A DNA stretch of 36,982 nucleotides from an uncultured Mycoplasmatota bacterium (GCA_946498375.1 CAMMOI010000008.1:1-36982); one strand, 5' to 3'; positions 25,586-34,080 are shown, counted from the first letter of the stretch. Made by a program: numbers and translations. The notes: generated by a model not told the origin, from the letters alone.

Positions 25586-26017
25586 TTAATCAACTTTTAT
25601 TTCTATAGGTTTTTGAGCCTGATGCTTATGTTCAGATCCTGCATAAACAAATAACTTTTTAAACATTTGTCTACCAAGTCTTCCCTTTGGAAGCATACCC
25701 TTTATAGCTCTTTCCATCATTTCTTCTGGATAATTTTCAATCATAGTCTTAGCATTTCTTTGTCTAAGTCCTCCTGGATAACCAGAATGATTATAATACA
25801 TTTTATCATTTAACTTATTACCAGTTAAATTAACTTTAGACGCATTCAAAATAATTACATAATCCCCACAATCAATATGAGGTGTAAAAGTTGCTTTATG
25901 TTTTCCTCTAAGGATAGTTGCAGCTTTTGTAGCAACTCTACCTAAATTTTTACCTTCAGCATCAATTACATACCACTTACGTTCTACAGTTTCTTTCTTT
26001 TGCATAAATGTTTTCAT
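25586..26017 (-). CDS. rplM: 50S ribosomal protein L13
   Basis: Early-binding large-subunit protein. 143 residues with [19 protein letters not shown] (about 15-33), [28 protein letters not shown] (about 74-85) and MLPKGRLGR (about 108-116). AAAGGA lies ten bases before the ATG. A 77-base leader and a consensus promoter precede it, and it is followed by rpsI. Confidence 0.97.
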   Translation of the reverse strand: MKTFMQKKETVERKWYVIDAEGKNLGRVATKAATILRGKHKATFTPHIDCGDYVIILNASKVNLTGNKLNDKMYYNHSGYPGGLRQRNAKTMIENYPEEMMERAIKGMLPKGRLGRQMFKKLFVYAGSEHKHQAQKPIEIKVD

Positions 26018-26094
26018 AATATATAAATCCTTTCATTATCTATTCCCAATAACTTTCCCAAGGTTAAAGACAATCAGATAAATAAAATGTACCA
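26018..26094 (-). promoter_or_regulatory. rplM leader, candidate L13 autoregulatory RNA
   Basis: The roughly 77-base untranslated leader can close a six-base stem TTATCT/AGATAA around an inner hairpin (CTTT...AAAG enclosing CC/GG), ending just before the ribosome site. Ribosomal protein L13 leaders are known in Bacilli, where the structure is bound by the encoded protein. I could not match the known consensus by eye, so the fold is a candidate only. Confidence 0.35.
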
Positions 26095-26100
26095 TTAAAA

Positions 26101-26129
26101 ATTATATGAAAGAAATACAACTTTGTCAA
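26101..26129 (-). promoter_or_regulatory. Consensus promoter of rplM-rpsI
   Basis: Perfect -35 TTGACA (26124-26129), exactly 17 bases, and perfect -10 TATAAT (26101-26106). The strongest promoter in the window, as expected for ribosomal protein genes. Confidence 0.85.
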
Positions 26130-26157
26130 ACATTTTTGTTTATCTTCATTAATTTTA

Positions 26158-26877
26158 TTAATAAGTTATTTTAATCAAATAAAGTCCACAAGCTGGAGCT
26201 ATAAAAAATCTTTTATTATTTTTTTTAGATAGTGCATCTTCCACATCTTGGATTGTAATCTTTTTTCTTCCCACATCTACTAAACATCCCACTAAACTTC
26301 TAACCATATATCTATAAAAGCTTTTTCCTTTAAATACAATTTTAATTATATTATCAACAATTTCAAAATTTATATCGTATATAATAGCTTCATAATTTTC
26401 TCTTTTGCCCGATACAAAATTTTCAAAATCATGAATTCCAATAAAAACTTTTGAACATTTTTTCATTAAATTAATATCTAAATTATATTTGCAATTCCAA
26501 ACATAATCTGATTTTAAAGGATCATATTCACCAATATCTATCATATACAAATAACTTTTTTCCTTGACACTAAAACGCGCATGAATATTTTTACTAATGA
26601 TCTCACAATTTTGAATATATATATATTTATTTAACAAACTATTTAATGCTTTTTTTATATTTGGAGACGGTATAGCTTGATTTGCATCAAAATGTGCCAT
26701 TTGACAATATGCATGCACCCCCCTATCAGTTCGACCTGCACCTTTTATAACAATATTTGTTTTAAATATTTTCTTTAAAGCGTCTTCAATTTCTTTTTGA
26801 ACTGTAGAATAGTTATTTAAACGCTGAAAACCATAGAATTTACTTCCATCATATTTGATTTGAATTAAATAACGCAT
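26158..26877 (-). CDS. truA: tRNA pseudouridine synthase A (positions 38-40)
   Basis: Converts uridines 38-40 of the tRNA anticodon arm to pseudouridine. 239 residues. It begins RYLIQIKYDGSKFYGFQ, has the catalytic GAGRTDRGVHA with Asp51, and ends with the FFIAPACGLYL segment. AAGGTG lies before the ATG; one base separates it from the EcfT-like stop, so the three genes from 28257 down form one operon. This ecf-truA-rplM-rpsI order is the standard one in Bacillota. Confidence 0.95.
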   Translation of the reverse strand: MRYLIQIKYDGSKFYGFQRLNNYSTVQKEIEDALKKIFKTNIVIKGAGRTDRGVHAYCQMAHFDANQAIPSPNIKKALNSLLNKYIYIQNCEIISKNIHARFSVKEKSYLYMIDIGEYDPLKSDYVWNCKYNLDINLMKKCSKVFIGIHDFENFVSGKRENYEAIIYDINFEIVDNIIKIVFKGKSFYRYMVRSLVGCLVDVGRKKITIQDVEDALSKKNNKRFFIAPACGLYLIKITY

Positions 26878-26878
26878 A

Positions 26879-27607
26879 TTATATCACCTTAATAAAATAA
26901 ATTACGATTAAAAAAATAAATAATAAAAGATATATTATATCTATAATAGATAAATTATTTTTTACATTTATTAGTTCAAATTTATTTTTTTTCATTACTT
27001 TTTTTCGCTTTTGCTGCTTCAATTTTACATTATATAAGTTTTCACTTAATAAATCCAATTTAATAAAAAACCTTTCTATAATATTTTTATATCTTATATT
27101 AATTCCCTTTATTTCTAAAGCATCTATTTTATTGCTAGAAATTACTTCATAATCCTTTTTTAGGTATAATAAGTTATATATAAACATAAATAAACTATTC
27201 TTACTAACAGATAACAAATTAAAATTCTTTACTATATTATAAATACCTAAACTAAGATTAAATAAAGTTGTGGTATAAATTATTAAACAAATTAAAGCTA
27301 TTCCAAAAATAAATGATAATACTATAAAAGTAGCATTAATAAACGAAAACGAATAACTAGCTAAAATAATATATAAAGCCACAATAAATAGACTACACTT
27401 ATAAATATTAATTAAGTAATACTTTAATGGTATTTTAGAACAAATTAATAAATATGCCACTAATATATAGCTAGCAATTAAAATATAGATAAATTTCCAA
27501 GCCACAATACACAAGATACCATAAAAAATTAAATACAAAATTTTTAATGAAGCGTTAATTTTATGAATAGGGGATTTAATATTAATGTATTCCAATTTTT
27601 GTATCAT
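26879..27607 (-). CDS. Divergent EcfT-like transmembrane protein
   Basis: A 242-residue membrane protein in the place normally held by ecfT, the transmembrane coupling subunit of ECF vitamin transporters. The N-terminus (SPIHKINASLKILYLIFYGI) matches the DPRxKL start of EcfT in layout; about five hydrophobic segments follow. The cytoplasmic coupling helices, where EcfT has two short Ala-Arg-Gly motifs that dock on the ATPases, are only partly recognisable as ALEIKGI (Arg replaced by Lys), and the usual second motif is not seen. I chose the ATG at 27607 because AGAGG lies seven bases upstream. The upstream TGA overlaps the GTG that would be an alternative start. EcfT by position and overall shape; whether it works is uncertain. 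Confidence 0.6.
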   Translation of the reverse strand: MIQKLEYINIKSPIHKINASLKILYLIFYGILCIVAWKFIYILIASYILVAYLLICSKIPLKYYLINIYKCSLFIVALYIILASYSFSFINATFIVLSFIFGIALICLIIYTTTLFNLSLGIYNIVKNFNLLSVSKNSLFMFIYNLLYLKKDYEVISSNKIDALEIKGINIRYKNIIERFFIKLDLLSENLYNVKLKQQKRKKVMKKNKFELINVKNNLSIIDIIYLLLFIFLIVIYFIKVI

Positions 27608-27609
27608 AT

Positions 27610-28257
27610 TCACACCTCTGCAATTTGAGATTTGTTGATAACATAGGTTTTATCAACAGGCATTTTGTAATTACCAATAAATATTACAATTTTATCTTCA
27701 TCATGAGCTAAATGATTTAAAAAGCTAATTATTTTATCATCATTAATAACTTTTTCTAAAATAATTATTTGGGGATTATATATAAGTAAACTTGCTAAAT
27801 ATAATTTATAGCGTTGAATAGAATTTAAATTATTTAAAATTTCAGATTTATAATCTAAGTAACAACCGGTTTTATTAATTATATTTTCAACTAATTCATT
27901 ATCTTTTTGTACCATATAATTATAATTATATAATGCCTCTTTAAAAATATTGTTGACTTGTTTATAATTGAATTTACTTTCATAATCAAATGGCAAATAA
28001 GCTATATTTCTACGCAAATCTAATATGTGTTTTTGATATCTATTCCTTTTTAATTGATAATTGCCTATATCTATACTTCCAAATGTCGGCTCTATAAAGC
28101 CCATTATCAACTTTCCAATAAAATATTTTGAATTTTCTCCTTTTATTAAATATGTATTTCCTTCTAAAAATTCAACATTTGCATGAATTAAATAATCTTT
28201 TTCAAAAAGTTGTTTATAATTATTTATTAAAGAAACATCGTTAAATTTAATTTTCAT
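27610..28257 (-). CDS. Degenerate ABC ATPase in the ecfA position
   Basis: A 215-residue ABC-type nucleotide-binding domain whose catalytic motifs are eroded. By alignment to EcfA: the Walker A loop GxxGxGKST reads IKGENSKYF (38-46), with Lys44 kept but the last glycine and Ser/Thr lost; the signature LSGGQ reads LNSIQ (144-148); Walker B ending LDEP reads LEKV (167-170), without the Asp-Glu pair; the switch His is Asn196. The frame is fully open, with a good ribosome site (AAGGGG) and normal codon use, so it is expressed. Standard ecf operons carry two ATPases, ecfA1 and ecfA2; only this one is here. It is probably a non-hydrolysing partner or a decaying copy. Confidence 0.65.
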   Translation of the reverse strand: MKIKFNDVSLINNYKQLFEKDYLIHANVEFLEGNTYLIKGENSKYFIGKLIMGFIEPTFGSIDIGNYQLKRNRYQKHILDLRRNIAYLPFDYESKFNYKQVNNIFKEALYNYNYMVQKDNELVENIINKTGCYLDYKSEILNNLNSIQRYKLYLASLLIYNPQIIILEKVINDDKIISFLNHLAHDEDKIVIFIGNYKMPVDKTYVINKSQIAEV

Positions 28258-28283
28258 ATACTTATCCCCTTAAAATATTTTTT

Positions 28284-28289
28284 ATTATA
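28284..28289 (-). promoter_or_regulatory. Possible -10 of the ecf-truA operon
   Basis: A perfect TATAAT lies about 27 bases before the ATG of the ATPase gene, after the terminator of the preceding gene. No convincing -35 is seen. Confidence 0.35.
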
Positions 28290-28333
28290 CTAAAATTAAA
28301 AAAATAATACTAGATGTTTATAAAATCCCAACT

Positions 28334-28355
28334 AAAAAAATCTCTAAAAAGAGAT
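28334..28355 (-). terminator. Terminator after the ABC exporter
   Basis: Perfect stem ATCTCT/AGAGAT with a TTTT loop and six T after it (minus strand), ending the yabP-yabQ-divIC-ABC transcript. Confidence 0.85.
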
Positions 28356-28356
28356 C

Positions 28357-30081
28357 TTACCTAATTATATCTGGTTTATACAATTCTTTGTATTTTTCAT
28401 TTTTCAATAATTTTTTATGATTCCCTTTGGCTATTATTTTACCTTTATCCATTAAGATTATTTCATCAGCATCAATAATTGTAGACAATCTATGAGCAAT
28501 TATAATTATAGTATGATTTTTAACCAAATTATTAATAGTTTTCTTTATATATTCTTGAGATTTATTATCTAATGCAGAAGTCGCCTCATCAAATAAAATA
28601 ATTTTTGGATCTTTAAGTAGTGTTCTAGCAATAGCTAATCTTTGTTTTTGTCCTCCACTTAAACAAACCCCATTTTCGCCTATTATTGTATTATATCCAT
28701 TTGGTAAATCCATAATATATGAATCAATATATGCAGCCTTACATACTTTTCTAACTTCCTTTAAAGTTACATTTTCCTTGACCATTCGAAAATTATCTAT
28801 AATACTCATATTAAACAAAAAAGCATCTTGACGAATTACTCCTATATTTTCTCTTAAAGTATTTTCACTTAAATCTTGCAAATCAACTCCATCTAGTAAA
28901 ATCTGTCCACTAGTAGGAGTAAAGTAATGTAGTAATAAATTAAATATTGATGTTTTTCCACTTCCTGATACTCCAACAATTGCGGTTTTAATATTAGGCT
29001 TAATAATTAATGAGATATTATGCAAAGTTAACTTATTATCATTAGCGTATTTAAAATTAACATTTTTAAATTCAATTTGGCCTTTTACATTTTTCAACTC
29101 ATTATTTCCAAATTGCTCAGGTAGATACATTTTATCATTTATAACATTATCTAATCTTTCTAATGATACACTTAACTTTTGATAACTAGGAATAAATTCA
29201 GTATAATTTGATAAAGCATAGTTTATTCTACCTAAATAATTATATACCATAACAAGAACAGCAAAAACTATATATTCTTTATAAAACAAAAACGCTGCTG
29301 TAAATATTATAATAAATTCAAACACACCATAAACAATCCATTCTACTGCAAAATGAAAAGTTGATAAGATTGAATTTTCATAAGCAGAAGAAAAAAGTTT
29401 TTTTATTTTTATGCTCATAATATCTGTTATTCGATTTTTAATACCAAGTGCTTTAACTTCTCTAATACCAGTTAATATTTGTGTAGAATCCTTAGCTAAA
29501 ATATCACTTTCAGTTTTTAAGTTTTTATTAGTTTTTTTGATTACAGGAGTAAAATATTTAGTGATTAAAATAGATATGATTATAAAAGCAATAATTTCTA
29601 AAGCCAATATTATATTAATTTTTATAAATACAATTACGATTACTAAAACACTTATTAAGCTACCAATTAAACTAACAAATTTTGTGAAGTTGTTTAATAA
29701 TTGATCAGTATCGTGGTATATGCGATTAACATATTCACCTACACCATGTTCTTCAAATGCGACTGCTGGAAAATGTATTACTTTGCCAAATAAATCAATT
29801 TGAATATCTTTTATTATTATTCTTTCAAGTTTAGCTTGCAAATAACGAGCAAAAACTTCTACTAATACACATAAAATACTAAAAACTAAATATAATAGCA
29901 AAAAAACTATTGCTTCAAAAAATTTTTTTTGCATTAAATTATCTAATATAAATCCCCATAATGCAGTATATAGTAAACTTATTAAACTTGAGGCTAAAAT
30001 AATAATACTAAGCAATAATATTTTTGCTTTATGATTTTTAAAATACTTATTTATATTTTTTAATGACTTTAATACTTTCAT
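28357..30081 (-). CDS. ABC exporter half-transporter (MsbA/LmrA-like)
   Basis: A type IV ABC exporter subunit of 574 residues. Six membrane helices (about 20-305) are followed by a complete nucleotide-binding domain: Walker A GVSGSGKTS (about 365-373), signature LSGGQKQR, Walker B KIILFDEATSALD, and the H-loop IIAHR. All catalytic residues are present, in contrast to the ATPase downstream. It probably works as a homodimer exporting a lipid, peptide or drug. I chose the ATG at 30081: AGAGG lies nine bases upstream inside the end of divIC, one base separates the divIC stop from this ATG, and two earlier ATG codons sit on or before that site. It is co-transcribed with divIC. Confidence 0.88.
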   Translation of the reverse strand: MKVLKSLKNINKYFKNHKAKILLLSIIILASSLISLLYTALWGFILDNLMQKKFFEAIVFLLLYLVFSILCVLVEVFARYLQAKLERIIIKDIQIDLFGKVIHFPAVAFEEHGVGEYVNRIYHDTDQLLNNFTKFVSLIGSLISVLVIVIVFIKINIILALEIIAFIIISILITKYFTPVIKKTNKNLKTESDILAKDSTQILTGIREVKALGIKNRITDIMSIKIKKLFSSAYENSILSTFHFAVEWIVYGVFEFIIIFTAAFLFYKEYIVFAVLVMVYNYLGRINYALSNYTEFIPSYQKLSVSLERLDNVINDKMYLPEQFGNNELKNVKGQIEFKNVNFKYANDNKLTLHNISLIIKPNIKTAIVGVSGSGKTSIFNLLLHYFTPTSGQILLDGVDLQDLSENTLRENIGVIRQDAFLFNMSIIDNFRMVKENVTLKEVRKVCKAAYIDSYIMDLPNGYNTIIGENGVCLSGGQKQRLAIARTLLKDPKIILFDEATSALDNKSQEYIKKTINNLVKNHTIIIIAHRLSTIIDADEIILMDKGKIIAKGNHKKLLKNEKYKELYKPDIIR

Positions 30082-30082
30082 A

Positions 30083-30394
30083 CTATTCATCCTCTGCATC
30101 AGATTCTGGTATTCTAATAATTAACTCTCCGTCCTTTGAATATAAATACTTTTCTCTGGCATAACGTGCAACATAATCTGGATCTTGTAATTTTGTCACT
30201 TCTGATTCTAATGATTTTTGTTTATCTACCATTTCGTTATATTCTTCACTTAATAAAGCAACTTGTCTTTTATTTTCGATAATAATTGCCCAATTGCTAA
30301 AAAAACCTGTCCCCAAAGCTATTACAATAGCTACTAATAGACAAGTTAAAGCAGTAAATCTACGTTTAGCTTTTCTAGACACTTTCTTTTTCAT
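30083..30394 (-). CDS. divIC: Cell-division protein DivIC (FtsB family)
   Basis: A bitopic septal protein that joins FtsL and DivIB in the divisome. 103 residues: a basic cytoplasmic N-terminus, one membrane helix (about 14-34), a coiled coil (about 40-68) and the family end DPDYVARYAREKYLYSKDGEL (about 71-91). GGGG before the ATG. It follows yabQ by 26 bases, as in Bacillus, where yabP-yabQ-divIC is conserved. Confidence 0.92.
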   Translation of the reverse strand: MKKKVSRKAKRRFTALTCLLVAIVIALGTGFFSNWAIIIENKRQVALLSEEYNEMVDKQKSLESEVTKLQDPDYVARYAREKYLYSKDGELIIRIPESDAEDE

Positions 30395-30420
30395 ACATTA
30401 CCCCTATATTACAAAATTTA

Positions 30421-30741
30421 TTATAGCATTCTTTTTTTATTTTTGAAATATTGTTTTAATAATTTTACATATTTTTTACTTTTTTTAAAACTTAAGTATC
30501 CAAAAATATAACCTATTATCAAAGTTATTAAAAAATATATATGAAATATGCCACAATTAATTTTATAAATAATTATAATATAAAGGATAATAATATTTAG
30601 AATATATAAAAAAGTAATTACATATTTAAGAAATGCATTCTCTCTTTTTATAATTTTTTGATTGGTAATATTGGTATAAAAAAAGAATATACCGTAAATA
30701 AAAGATGCAAAAAAAGAGAGCAACTGTATTTTATAATCCAT
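30421..30741 (-). CDS. yabQ: Sporulation membrane protein YabQ
   Basis: A 106-residue membrane protein with about three to four hydrophobic segments and a basic C-terminus, in the place and size of YabQ, needed for spore cortex formation in Bacillus. No ribosome site precedes its ATG; instead the yabP stop overlaps its start as TAATG, so it is translated by coupling. Assignment rests on position between yabP and divIC plus the helix layout. Confidence 0.8.
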   Translation of the reverse strand: MDYKIQLLSFFASFIYGIFFFYTNITNQKIIKRENAFLKYVITFLYILNIIILYIIIIYKINCGIFHIYFLITLIIGYIFGYLSFKKSKKYVKLLKQYFKNKKRML

Positions 30742-31031
30742 TATTTAAATAGTTTAGCAATAAAGCTATCTTCTTTTGGCTTTTTATGATCATCCATATA
30801 TGTAATACTATTTATTTGACCTTTTATAGATACATTCCCATCATGTGTATCTAATTTAATTATTTCTAAATCGTTTCCCTTTAATAATATAATTCCCATT
30901 GTACTTTCCATTAAAAATTCTTCATTGTCAAAACTATTAATTTTTTTTATTCCTGTAAGCATAATTTGCTTTCTTTCGCTTAAGTTTATTTGATGTGATA
31001 CAGTTGAAATGTTTTCTAAAATTTTATCCAT
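30741..31031 (-). CDS. yabP: Sporulation protein YabP
   Basis: A small soluble protein of the mother cell during sporulation, family YabP/YqfC. 96 residues. The family signature LTGIKKINSFDNEEFLMEST (25-44) followed by a MGIILLKGNDLEI strand and DGNVSIKG is clear. AGGAGG lies before the ATG, and a sigma-E-like promoter lies upstream. It leads the yabP-yabQ-divIC-ABC operon. Confidence 0.92.
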   Translation of the reverse strand: MDKILENISTVSHQINLSERKQIMLTGIKKINSFDNEEFLMESTMGIILLKGNDLEIIKLDTHDGNVSIKGQINSITYMDDHKKPKEDSFIAKLFK

Positions 31032-31047
31032 ATATGCCTCCTAAAAA

Positions 31048-31075
31048 AATATATGAATTAAATTTTATTTTATTC
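31048..31075 (-). promoter_or_regulatory. Candidate sigma-E promoter of yabP
   Basis: Minus-strand GAATAAA (31069-31075) fits the sigma-E -35 pattern, then 13 bases, then CATATATT (31048-31055), one change from the sigma-E -10 CATACAAT. In Bacillus, yabP and yabQ are transcribed by sigma-E in the mother cell. Confidence 0.5.
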
Positions 31076-31090
31076 AAAAATAAACAAAAT

Positions 31091-31126
31091 AAAAAAACTA
31101 TTAATGCAAATTGGTTTTATTAATAG
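31091..31126 (-). terminator. Terminator after spoVG
   Basis: Perfect eight-base stem CTATTAAT/ATTAATAG with a 13-base loop, followed by seven T (minus strand). Confidence 0.75.
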
Positions 31127-31144
31127 CTTTTTTACTATAAATTT

Positions 31145-31420
31145 TTATTTATTTTCTGAATTTTCATCAATTTTTTTATATTCATCTAAGATTGCATCTT
31201 CAAATAATTTACGTACATCATGATTAATTGGATGAGCAATATCTCTATAATCACCAGTAGCTGTTTTTCTACTAGGCATAGCTATAAATAATTTGTCTTC
31301 TCCTTGAATAATTCTAATATCATGTACTGCAAACGAATCATCTATAACCACTGATGCAATACCTTTCATACGTGAATTTTCTTTTTCAATTTTATGTACG
31401 CTTACTGATGTAATTTCCAT
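31145..31420 (-). CDS. spoVG: SpoVG, RNA/DNA-binding regulator
   Basis: A small nucleic-acid-binding regulator affecting sporulation, septation and surface functions. 91 residues with all family marks: EITSVSVHKI, MKGIASVVIDDSFAVHDIRI (18-37), LFIAMPSRKT (44-53) and the AHPINHDVRKLFEDAIL end (62-78). AAGGAGAG precedes the ATG. It is a single-gene transcript. Confidence 0.96.
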   Translation of the reverse strand: MEITSVSVHKIEKENSRMKGIASVVIDDSFAVHDIRIIQGEDKLFIAMPSRKTATGDYRDIAHPINHDVRKLFEDAILDEYKKIDENSENK

Positions 31421-31460
31421 AAATACTCTCCTTCTAAAGTCTATTTCAACTCAATATAAG

Positions 31461-31487
31461 TGTATAGCATAATTTAAATAAAAGCAA
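31461..31487 (-). promoter_or_regulatory. spoVG promoter
   Basis: Extended -10 TG-C-TATACA (31461-31469) with a -35-like TTGCTT (31482-31487) at a short 15-base spacing. I saw no sigma-H motif, although spoVG is sigma-H dependent in Bacillus. Confidence 0.4.
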
Positions 31488-31511
31488 CCATAACTTGCCA
31501 AAAATTGTCAA

Positions 31512-31724
31512 CTATAAGTAATCTATTTTTAATTCCTTTGTAATAACATCAACATAAGAAAAGCTTTTATTTTCTCCTTCTACATTAACTGTAAAAATAT
31601 TTGGATAAACTCCTGATATATATCCGACATATCTATTTATCTTATTACGCATACCATAAACTGTTATTGCCACTGCCTGATTAAGATTTTTTTGAATTTC
31701 CATTTTAATGAAATCTGTATTCAT
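31512..31724 (-). CDS. veg: Veg family protein
   Basis: A 70-residue Veg protein, linked in Bacillus to biofilm regulation. The layout matches: an IQKNLNQAVAITVYG opening and a beta segment GYISGVYPNIFTVNV (about 34-48) ending SFSYVDVITKEL. AGGGGG lies in the end of yabG, eight bases separate the two genes, and they form one transcript. Confidence 0.88.
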   Translation of the reverse strand: MNTDFIKMEIQKNLNQAVAITVYGMRNKINRYVGYISGVYPNIFTVNVEGENKSFSYVDVITKELKIDYL

Positions 31725-31732
31725 TGATCCCC

Positions 31733-32509
31733 CTATCTGGGATATCCAACATACATTAATCCATTACCTTTAATTCCACCCATTCCATCTTTACCATATT
31801 TAGTTTTCTCAAGCATTCCGACTAAATCTATTTCCTGGTTTCTTTCAGTTAAAGCAAGAGTTACTGCAATTATTGCAGGATCCAAAGCATGAATATTTAT
31901 TCGTTTAGGACTAGATGCATAATTAGCTCCCGCTTTAATCAATTCTTCATAATTACTCTGACAAGCTCCGGCAATAATAACCAATTTTTCATGTGATTTT
32001 TCGAATTTTCTTGCTTCATTTACTGCTTTAATAAAGTTTTCTGAATTTTTATAATTATGAATGTCGTTAATATCCCCTTTTTTTCTATAATATGCATCAT
32101 GTCCACTTATTATGAGTATATCTGGCTTATAATCTATCAGCAACTTACCTATCTCATTTTTCATATCTTTTTCTAAGCAATATTTGCCAATAGCAACAAT
32201 TCCGGCATTTTTATAAAAATTTAAACATCTTTCTAGATATTCTTTATCTCCATCAACATGTAAAATACGTGGTGGTAGATAAAAAAAGTCATTTCTATCC
32301 ATTAAAAATTCGTCTTTAATTCTGTTTTCAAATTCATCTGTTTCAGTTGGCTTATTTACTTTAACTAAATCTTCTTTTTGACTATCTGCATATAAACGTA
32401 CATTTACCCCTTTCAAAAAATATGTATCATTTAAAACGTTTAAAACTATAAAAATAGTATCATTGTTATAACTTTTTCTCGTTACATAATCACCTTTTTT
32501 TATTCCCAT
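31733..32509 (-). CDS. yabG: Sporulation-specific protease YabG
   Basis: A mother-cell protease that trims spore coat proteins and, in clostridia, germination and cortex proteins. 258 residues: the N-terminal GDYVTRKSYNNDTIFIV barrel-like part, a PPRILHVDGDKEYL middle, IISGHDAYY with a conserved His, and AGACQSN with a conserved Cys that is the likely nucleophile. The start at 32509 fits the family N-terminus, with GGTG nine bases upstream; an ATG at 32524 lies at the predicted transcription start. Followed by veg. Confidence 0.93.
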   Translation of the reverse strand: MGIKKGDYVTRKSYNNDTIFIVLNVLNDTYFLKGVNVRLYADSQKEDLVKVNKPTETDEFENRIKDEFLMDRNDFFYLPPRILHVDGDKEYLERCLNFYKNAGIVAIGKYCLEKDMKNEIGKLLIDYKPDILIISGHDAYYRKKGDINDIHNYKNSENFIKAVNEARKFEKSHEKLVIIAGACQSNYEELIKAGANYASSPKRINIHALDPAIIAVTLALTERNQEIDLVGMLEKTKYGKDGMGGIKGNGLMYVGYPR

Positions 32510-32526
32510 AGAAAAAATCACCATTA

Positions 32527-32553
32527 TATCTTATGACAAAATTTTTTTAAAGT
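32527..32553 (-). promoter_or_regulatory. Candidate sigma-K promoter of yabG
   Basis: Minus-strand CATAAGATA (32527-32535) matches the sigma-K -10 CATAnnnTA exactly, and AC (32552-32553) lies 16 bases upstream as in sigma-K -35 elements. yabG is a sigma-K gene in Bacillus. A TATAAT overlaps it, so a sigma-A reading is also possible. Confidence 0.55.
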
Positions 32554-32562
32554 GAAAACCAA

Positions 32563-34040
32563 TTAATTTTTTTCTTTGTACGAAATATTATAGTTACTTG
32601 GACCTTTTATACACTTACCCTCAAGATTAAATCTAGATGCATGGCAAGGACAATCCCATGTTTTTTCTATTTCATTAAAAATTAAACTACATCCTAAATG
32701 AGGACATTTATTATAAACAATATATTCATTACCCTTTTCTTTATATATAGCAATGCTTTTTCCATTTCTTGATTCGAATTTTACGCAAGGGGTATACCAT
32801 TGCTTATTTTTGTACACATAATTTTGAACATAACTTTTTATATTACTTGAAATATTTAATAAATACCCATTAAGATATTTAAAATTATTTACCCTTAAAG
32901 GGTCAACCATATCTTCAAATTTGTTTTTTCGACCTAAAATAATATCACTTAGAATCATCCCGGCTAAAGTACCATTAGTCATCCCCCAAGTGTTAAATCC
33001 AGTTGCTAACAATAAATCACTATTTCCTTTTTGGATTTTTCCAATATAAGGTATGCGATCCGGCGTCATTAAATCATCATTACTCCAAATATACTCAGGA
33101 TTAATTCCTATTTGCTTTGCTTCAGAAATCAGCTGTTCAAAATTCTTAGTATAGTTTAAATTGTTACATATATTGTGTGAACCATTTAAAAATATTATAT
33201 AATTTTTATCTGATTTATGATATCGTAAAGATTTGCATGGCAATGAGGATGTAATAAAAGTATTTTTATAATAATCTACAGTATTAGCTGCGCAAATATA
33301 AGATTTTTCTATATAAGTTTTTAAAGGTAGCAAAAACGGTCTTAAAAAATATGGATAATGACAAGCTAATATTACTTTTTTTGCTTTTATACTATAATTA
33401 TTACTTTTACAAATATATTTATCATTCACTTTTTTTATATCAGTAATTTTAGTTTTTTCATACATTTCAACATTAGATTCTTTGCATAATTTCTTTAATT
33501 TAGTCAGATATTTATAAGGATGAAATATTGCTGTATCATTTACAGATATTGCATACAGACTATTTAAATTTAACGGAATATTTTTATGCTCATTCACTTT
33601 TATAAACAAACTTTCTAAAATCTTTTTTTCCTCTTTTATCTTATCTACTTCATCTTCCTTATTAGTAAATACAAAAGAAGAAACTTGTTCAAAATTACAA
33701 TCTATTTGTTCTTGATCAATAATGTCTTTAACCGCTTTAATTGCCAACTTTTGAGATTCTAAATATAGCTTAGCAACTTCAAATGAATATTTACTGACCA
33801 AATTCGAATAGATAAGTTCTTGCAAATAATTAAGCTTACCAGTAGTTTTTAAGCTAGTCCCTTGAGCAATAATTCCTTGATCAACTAAACAAATCTTTAA
33901 ATTTGAATCTCTCAAATAATAAGCAGTTGTCAGCCCCGTTATTCCCCCACCAATAACTAAGACATCAACATCAATATCGTTTGATAATTTTTTTCTTTAA
34001 TATATTTTACATCTTTTAACCATACACTTTCTTTTTTCAC
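32563..34040 (-). CDS. FAD-dependent oxidoreductase with C-terminal Rieske domain, frame broken near the start
   Basis: A DadA-like flavoprotein joined to a Rieske [2Fe-2S] domain; substrate unknown. Two frames are needed. The N-terminal part starts at a GTG (34040, GGTG six bases upstream; ATG 34046 is an alternative) and reads KKESVWLKDVKYIKEK, then runs out of frame at a seven-A run (33988-33994). The frame to 32563 holds DVLVIGGGITGLTTAYYL, the FAD-binding motif, but has no start codon before it. One extra A would give a continuous 492-residue protein. The long open frame (to 32563) carries TTGKLNYLQ, a GFNTWGMTNGT FAD segment, and a complete Rieske cluster: Cys-x-His (CPH) and CPCH near the end. 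It is either a fresh pseudogene, a slippage or phase-variable gene, or a sequence error. Confidence 0.75.
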
Positions 34041-34080
34041 AAACATCACCATATATAGTATGCTCATAAAGTATATGAAT

